From Cladorrhinum sp. PSN259 (lineage: Eukaryota; Ascomycota; Sordariomycetes; Sordariales; Podosporaceae): a DNA stretch of 64,000 nucleotides. The position numbers and the translations under genes are program-made. A model generated the notes under the pieces. The model searched no databases, was not told where the DNA came from, and saw only the letters and a program-made list of their open reading frames with translations. The stretch lies in contig MU867062.1 of NCBI GenBank assembly GCA_033725935.1, positions 1,054,001 to 1,118,000 on the forward strand. The letters run 5' to 3'. This document shows positions 57,808 to 64,000 of this stretch, one piece after another (position 1 is the first letter of the stretch; each line of letters opens with the position of its first letter).

Positions 57808-59868
57808 ATGCAAGAACCAGAAATCTTTGAGCAGCCGGTAGCCAACAAGGACCCGGATACCACCATCATCGGCGACGAAAATGGTACTTATCGCAGCACC
57901 ACCGTGTATAGCAATGGGATAGCAGGGGGCGCCAGCCCGAGGGGACCCGACAATTCGTCGTTGGATGACTATCACGACTTCGTTTATCCAGAAGACAGGA
58001 AACTGGGAACATGGTCAACCGCTTTCCTCATTATTAACCGTGTAGTCGGCGCCGGCATATACTCGACTCCATCCAACATCGCAGTCAACATCAAAAGTGT
58101 TGGTGTGACTTTGTTGTTTTGGGTCTTGGGTGGGATCATGACGTTTTGGTAGGTTCTTAGGTCCGCACCGAGAGAGAGAGAGAGAGATTGAAACCAATGC
58201 TAACTCCACGACAGCGGGTATGATAACCTCGCTCGGCTCAATGCCCCTTTATGTGCTGACAACCGTGGTCTAGACTCTTTGTATACCTAGAATACGGGAC
58301 TGCATTACCACGATCTGGCGGTGAAAAAGTTTATGTGAGCCACCATGACTGCCGTCTGCATACGCACTCACCTTGAACTACTTGTCTGACAAGACCACTT
58401 CAGCTCGAGCGAGTGTATCAACGACCACGATATCTTGCTACATGCATCTTCGCAGTGCAATTCGTCCTCTTCGCCATATCCACCGGCGGTAGCATCAGTT
58501 TCGCCTCTTACTTTCTCCGCGCCATCACCGGCGATGCCAAGGAGGGAGAATGGATCAACCGCGGCATTGCCATCGCCTCCGTCTCGGTCGTGTGCCTCAT
58601 CCACTCCTTTGCACCCCGCTGGGGTGTCTGGCTCAGCAACGGCCTTGGTGCCTTCAAGCTGGTCTTGCTGACCCTACTAGTATGCACCGGCTTCGCCGCA
58701 CTCGCAGGCAACATGGCTTCCGATCCGCCCAACCCTAGCAACTTTTCGAGTTTCCACGGCCCCGATTACCTCGAAGCCACCGAACATTCCACAGCCACCC
58801 AGACGGCAGCCGGATATGCGCTTGCCTTGCTGCAGGTCCAGTATTCGTACAGCGGATGGGAGAATGCCAACTACGTCTTGACCGAGGTCCGTCGGGCGCC
58901 AAAGACGCTGAGGCGGGCAGCCCCCATTGCAATCTCGGCGGTGACGGTGCTGTATTTATTGGCCAACGTTGCTTATGTGAGTTCCCTTGATATCGAAACA
59001 CGGTCCCTGTCTTTGATGATTTAGGCTGACAGTATGCTAGTTCGCTGCAATGAGCAAGACGGAGCTGCAGATGACGAAAACGACGGTGGCGGCCAAGTTA
59101 TTTGAGAATGTCTGGGGAAGGAGCTCCTTCGTTACCAAGGCCCTGCCCTTCTTCATCTCCCTGTCGGCGCTAGGCAACGTGTTTGCGCAGTCGTTTGCCA
59201 TGCCCCGTGTCAAGCAAGAACTGGCCAAGGAGGGCGTGCTGCCTTTTGCGCGCTTCTTTTCCAGCGACTGGCCGTTCAATGCGCCGTCGGGTGCTATTTT
59301 GCTGCACTGGGCGATTACCTGCACCGTTATCCTAGCATCCCAGGGCAGGGATGTGTACACGTTTACCACCAACGTGTTTACCTACAGCAGCAACTGGATC
59401 AAGGTGTTCCTTGGTGCCGGCCTGGTGTATCTCAACTTTACACCATCGGAGCGGTGGGCCGAACAGAGAACGACTTTCCGCAGCTCGCCGCTGCTTACGA
59501 TATTTTGGGTGGTTTCGTTGTTGTTTGTGCAAGCAGCGCCGTTTATTCCGACCAATGTCGGTGAAGCCAAAGCCATTCCATTCTTCGTGGTGCCAACTTT
59601 GGGCACGAGTTTGTTGGGGATTGGGACGCTTTATTGGCTGGTTTGGGCAAAGGTGCTACCGGCGTTTGGGTATTCTATACAACACGAAATTGTGCAGATG
59701 CCCGATGGGAGTGAGAGGGTTAAATACAAGGTGAGTTTGTCCTGCTTGAAGGAATTATGTCGAGAGAATTCCAGTGCTGACGGTTTTATTTATGTACAGA
59801 GGACGAAACCAAAACGAAGGAAAAGACAAGGACAGTGGAATCGACAAAGGAGACAATCGGTCTGGTAG
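57808..59868 (+). CDS. mup1: Methionine-type amino acid permease (Mup1-like, APC superfamily)
   Basis: Six exons, 57808-58148, 58215-58217, 58274-58334, 58404-58976, 59041-59730 and 59800-59868, give 578 aa, near yeast Mup1 (574). A hydrophilic N-terminus (1-70) precedes the first membrane helix with AFLIINRVVGAGIYSTPSNI, the APC helix-1 signature with the GAGI break. About twelve hydrophobic helices follow, including LLFWVLGGIMTF, ATCIFAVQFVLFAISTG and LPFFISLSALGNVFAQSF. Joining across exons 1-3 gives TFCGLFVYLEYGTALPRSGG, matching the family pattern. This needs a 3-nt exon, CGG. The protein ends in a basic tail. It should import methionine or related amino acids at the plasma membrane. The start is the first ATG in frame. 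Confidence 0.9.
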
Positions 59869-60595
59869 CAGTGCCAATTCTAAAAGCAGATGATATAATA
59901 CATTAATAACAAAAATAAATATTCTGAAAGCTCTCGTAACCCGGTACCAAGTAAAGATGCATGGATGCCGCTGCCAGAGGAACAGTGACGTAAAGGAGAC
60001 ATAGGTATCCAGCACAACTTGGGGCCCACCGTTTATCTGCCTCGACTGATAAGTTCTTTGAAGATGAGAACCTGATATTTGGCAGAATTTAAAGGGAAGC
60101 CTTGAAATATTGATAATAGAATTTAATGTTTAGTTGGATATATATGCATCAGACGGTTGAAAAAAAAAAAAAAAAAAAAAAGGTTCGCGGAGACGGACGG
60201 CACAACAACCAGCTGGTTGCGGCATGTTGTGGGGAACCATGCCGAGCCGGAGAGTCGGCAGGTGGGGCAATTTGGCGAACGAGGGCGGAGTGAGCCCCTG
60301 GAATTGGCCAAATGTAGCTTTTGGATCGGCTGTCCTCAGCGAACCTGGAAGCACACCCAAACCAGTGAAAGCTTCGATACCCTCCCGGCCTAATAATTTC
60401 AACGACATACGAGGGAAGGGCAGCCATGCTGCATTTTGTCCTGGTCGCATCTCTGGAAAACATAAACGCAGGGAGAGCATGAAAGGATCACCCTCAGACC
60501 CTCTGCTCGCCAAGTGTTGCCGCCCGCCGTGTTCCCCGAGTCCTAACAATTCATAATACCCCCCTCGTCTTCGGCCTCCCAGTTGCACTTCACCA
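59869..60595. other. Intergenic with an A-run
   Basis: Between the permease and Pik1, both on the plus strand. An A-run of about 22 lies at 60160-60181. Open frames at 60130-60588 on both strands overlap and show no motif. Confidence 0.45.
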
Positions 60596-63500
60596 ATGTC
60601 TTGGGACTTGCTGCAGCGGTTTCTCGAGAGCGATGTCTTTAATCAGAATCCTTTCCTCTCCGTGTCATACCTCTCGTATGTTTCTCTCAGCTCTGGCGCA
60701 ACCATCACAAAGACCATGCCGCTGACCGCTGTCTCGCACACCCCCCTTTAGACGGTATGCCGACCACATAGGGATACACTACGTCCTGTGCAACAAGCTT
60801 CGCCAGTTTCCCTACGAGGACATCGAATTCTTCTTGCCGCAGCTATGCCACCTTATTATGAGCGTCGACAATGAGTCGATGGCCCTGGAGGAGTTTCTCC
60901 TCGACCTGTGCGAGGAGTCTGTCACGGCAGCTCTGCTTACCTTCTGGCTCTTCCAGACATACCTACACGATCTCAAGTCGAACCCCCAGACCGAAGCCTT
61001 CAATACGTGTCGAAGAGTATACAACAAGGTGCAACATATCGTGTTTGGAGTTTCGGATACGCGGAGGAACGAAAAGATCACCGAGAATGCTCTTCCAGTG
61101 ACGTTATTGGGCAGCCTTGTTCTTGCGAGCATTGGCATGCCCAGCTTAACAAATTGGGCCGGTGCTCTTGCTGTTGCGCAAGCCAGGAAGCCCCGCCCAC
61201 TTATCGAAGCCATAACGGAGACCGCTGCTGCATCAGCTGTGTCCCAGAATAAGAATCTGCCGAGCAGGGCGCATACTGTTACAGCAGGGAGTAGTCGATC
61301 AAAGAGAGCCAAAGAGGGGCGCGTTGCGAGCGCCCCTGATCCAAAGCTCCGGGCCGGTTCGCAGCATAGCTCGCCATCCAAGGTGCATAAATCGTCAAGG
61401 CCAGGCACGTCAGGAAGCTCGTCGAAGACAGCAGCAGCACCAGAACCTCATCAGGCCGCCCATATCGAAAGCCTCGAGAACCTGTCCTTGGAGGCGCGCC
61501 TCAGCTCAGCATCCTTGCCCCTTCCCGATTCTCAACGGCCGCGCCTTGTCACCAGGCCCACCACTCCAATCACAGCCGGCCTACGGCCACACGATATGCT
61601 GTCAAGGAAACACTCGCACAATGTCAAGACCTTGTTGAACCAGTCCGAAATGACACACTCGCAAAAAGTACGCCTATTAAGACAGAATTATTTCCGCTGT
61701 CAGACAGCGTTCTTGACAGCATTGGAGGATATTTCGAATCGCTTGGTGGTGGTCCCGAAACCTGCTCGTTTGAGCGCTCTTCGTGCCGAGCTGGCTTTGA
61801 TCGCAAGAGACTTACCAGCAGAAGTCGATATTCCTGTTTTATGCCCTCCGGACTTGGTGGACGGATCTCCTTCCAAGAGTCGCCATCACCGAATAGTCCG
61901 TTTGAACCCGGCGGAAGCAACAGTTTTGAACAGCGCCGAAAAGGTGCCATATTTGCTCATGGTGGAAATTTTGAGGGACGACTTCAACTTCGATCCCGAT
62001 ACACAGGACAACCACAGGTTACTTACGACCCTGCTCGCAGAACAAGGGACACGCAAGAGGATATTCGATCTGTCAGAGTCACCCACCACCCCAACTACTT
62101 CTCGAACCCCTCCACTGGAACTGGTCATAGATAGCGTTTTCGAGCCTGCTTCGGGCGATTTAGGCGCTTCGCCAATGCTGAAGGCCACAGATGATGATCT
62201 CTTTGGGGCTCAATCTACATCTAATATCCAGACCCTTCGACTTTCCAACCCAAACATCACAGTTTCTCAAGTTCCAGACAAAATCACACCCCGCACATCG
62301 GGAGGCTCTCTCGGGACGCCGCCAACCCCTCCACCTCTGATACTCAGAGGCCGAACGATGACGATTACCGGTACCCGCAATAACTCTGTTGACCAGCCCG
62401 ACTTTTCAGCGCTGGCAGTGCACATGCGAACAGCATCGCAGATGTTGGCACAGTTGGACGCAACCAGCGGTAAAAGGCCGCGTCAGGAAGTGGCAGCTAT
62501 CAGAGCCAGAATTATTGCCAGCATGCAGAGTCTAGAGGAGCAAAGTTTCGATATTAACGGCGAAGAAGGCCCGACGTTCGACACCATCATTGCCAAGGCT
62601 GACGTAGCATCCTCGGCAGCATCAGTTAATGGGGCTAATGGAGATGGTGAAGATGGCGAAGATGAAGGGGCCACGGTCAACCCCACTATCAACGCAAACG
62701 CCGGTATCGACAGGATGGAGAATGATATCAAGACGGGAGGTCTTCAGCGCAAGGGTGACCGTGATGACCCAAGTGCTGCCGTGTTTGGTGAAGCGTGGGA
62801 GATGAAGAAGGAGCGGATTCGCAAGTCTTCGCCGTACGGGTGGATGAAGAATTGGGATCTCGTGAGCGTCATCATCAAGACTGGCTCAGATTTGCGACAG
62901 GAAGCGTTTGCGTGCCAGCTGATTAGGGTGTGCCATAAGATCTGGGTCGACGCGGGGGTACCCGTTTGGGTCAAACTCATGCGAATCTTGGTTACGGGAG
63001 AGTCCTCGGGACTGATTGAGACGATCGCGAACGGGGTGTCGCTGCATTCTATCAAGCGCAGTCTCACAATGGCGTCGATTGAATCCGGGCAGAACCCGAG
63101 GAGGAGGATCGCTACGCTCAAGGATCATTTCGTGAAGGCGTTTGGCAATCCCGACAGCGAAGGCTATAAAGCTGGTGTTGACGCGTTCAAACGGAGTTTG
63201 GCTGCTTATAGCGTCATTTCGTATGTGCTGCAGCTGAAGGATAGGCACAACGGGAACGTGCTCATTGATAATGAGGGACACATTATTCACATTGATTTTG
63301 GATTCATGTTGTCGAATTCCCCGGGGAGTGTTGGGTTCGAGGCGGCGCCGTTCAAGTTGACCTATGAGTATATTGACGTGCTGGGAGGGGTTGGGTCGCC
63401 GGATTATGAGGATTTCAAGAAGCTTTGTAAAGTTTCTTTTCAGGGTGAGTTTTATCTCTTCTGTTGCTTGATTGTGACATACTAATCGTGGTTAAAGCAC

Positions 63501-63796
63501 TCCGACGATCAGCAGACAACATTATCGACCTGGTGGCGATGATGGGCCGGGAAAGCAAGATGCCGTGCTTCGGGGCGGGAGTTACGCAGGTAACGGCGGC
63601 GTTGAGGCAGAGATTCCAGCTGCAGCTGAGCGCCGATGAGGCGGAGCAGTTTGTTGAGACTGATTTGATTGCCAAGTCGTTGGGAAGTTATTATACACGA
63701 CTGTGAGTTTTTAGTTCTTCTTAAGGGAAAGAGTATTTTTACTAACGTTGAGATAGTTATGATACCTTCCAATACAGGACACAGGGGATATACTAG
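60596..63796 (+). CDS. pik1: Phosphatidylinositol 4-kinase Pik1
   Basis: Exons 60596-60675, 60752-63444, 63498-63702 and 63757-63796 give 1005 aa. The N-terminal lipid-kinase-unique helical region (about 1-130) begins MSWDLLQRFLESDVFNQNPF and includes FLLDLCEESVTAALLTFWLF. The middle (150-720) is Ser/Pro-rich with a conserved helix near 275 (SQKVRLLRQNYFRCQTAFLT), the likely frequenin-binding region in yeast. The catalytic domain (about 730-1005) has GSDLRQEAFACQLI, LKDRHNGNVLID near 857 and IHIDFGFML near 875. It ends YDTFQYRTQGIY. Pik1 makes PI4P at the Golgi for secretion, and in yeast also in the nucleus. All three introns keep frame. Confidence 0.97.
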
Positions 63797-64000
63797 ACTT
63801 TGGGGGGTTGGTCAGGAAATGGTTGGGACACACACATACAAATTTTGAAGAGCATGGGCAAAAAAAGGGGGTTATAGGGAGGGGCCATAATATTTTTTTT
63901 CTCTTTTCGTCTTGTCAGCACATCAGCACAGCAACCGCAACACACAACCCACAAAAGAGCATTTGCATTTTCTTCTTCTTCCGACCGTTTTCTGAGGGGA
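63797..64000. other. 3' flank of Pik1
   Basis: Short non-coding end of the window with T-runs. Nothing else is seen. Confidence 0.5.

Noticed and set aside
1..64000. tRNA, rRNA, CRISPR arrays, intact transposons or a biosynthetic gene cluster
   Set aside because: I looked for B-box-like GGTTCGA signals, terminal repeats, reverse transcriptase or transposase motifs and clustered biosynthetic enzymes, and found none that I could support by eye.

Overview
This window is nuclear DNA of a filamentous ascomycete. Short introns (about 50-260 nt) with GT..AG ends and CTAAC/CTGAC branch sites interrupt nearly every gene. The gene set is fungal: Nup82, Tip41, Snd2, Atp23, a GlcNAc-induced DUF3605 protein and a class II cellobiose dehydrogenase with a cellulose-binding module. 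Gene structures and the cellulolytic enzyme point to the Sordariales, probably Sordariaceae (Neurospora/Sordaria lineage). That placement is inference from recognition, not a database match. I see no intact transposon, tRNA, rRNA or CRISPR array.

Layout: the 5' end of a minus-strand gene runs off the left edge (42-180, continuing past the edge). Then come ARL2 (-), a GNAT-fold protein (+), cellobiose dehydrogenase (-), a frameshifted small secreted protein (-), an uncertain small ORF (+) and a repeat-rich 2.3 kb gap. A proline/RS-rich protein (-) follows, then Nup82 (-) divergent from CBP20 (+), mitochondrial ribosomal mL60/MRPL31 (-) divergent from the TRAPP subunit Trs20 (+), histone H4 (-), Cdc27/APC3 (-), Snd2 (+) tail-to-tail with a DUF3605 protein (-), and NADH-cytochrome b5 reductase (+). 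After that lie a broken kelch gene (+), two small lineage-type genes (+), glutamate 5-kinase (-) divergent from Atp23 (+), Aurora kinase (-) divergent from Tip41 (+), a disordered nuclear-type protein (-) divergent from an alpha/beta hydrolase (+), NC2-alpha with a glutamine-rich N-terminus (+), a large unrecognised protein (+), a methionine-type permease (+) and the PI 4-kinase Pik1 (+).

Most genes are unrelated housekeeping functions: mitosis (Cdc27, Aurora), TOR/PP2A signalling (Tip41), nuclear transport and RNA (Nup82, CBP20), secretory traffic (ARL2, Trs20, Snd2, Pik1), mitochondria (mL60, Atp23) and metabolism (Pro1, Cbr1, permease). They do not form a pathway or a biosynthetic cluster. 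Exon joins were read by hand from splice consensus, continuity of reading frame and family motifs.

The most unusual structures are a 3-nt exon needed to restore the permease frame, a kelch pseudogene whose frame breaks fall on homopolymer runs, a small secreted cysteine-rich protein split by a +1 shift, and an NC2-alpha carrying a long Q/P-rich N-terminal extension. I did not find a convincing new multi-gene system.
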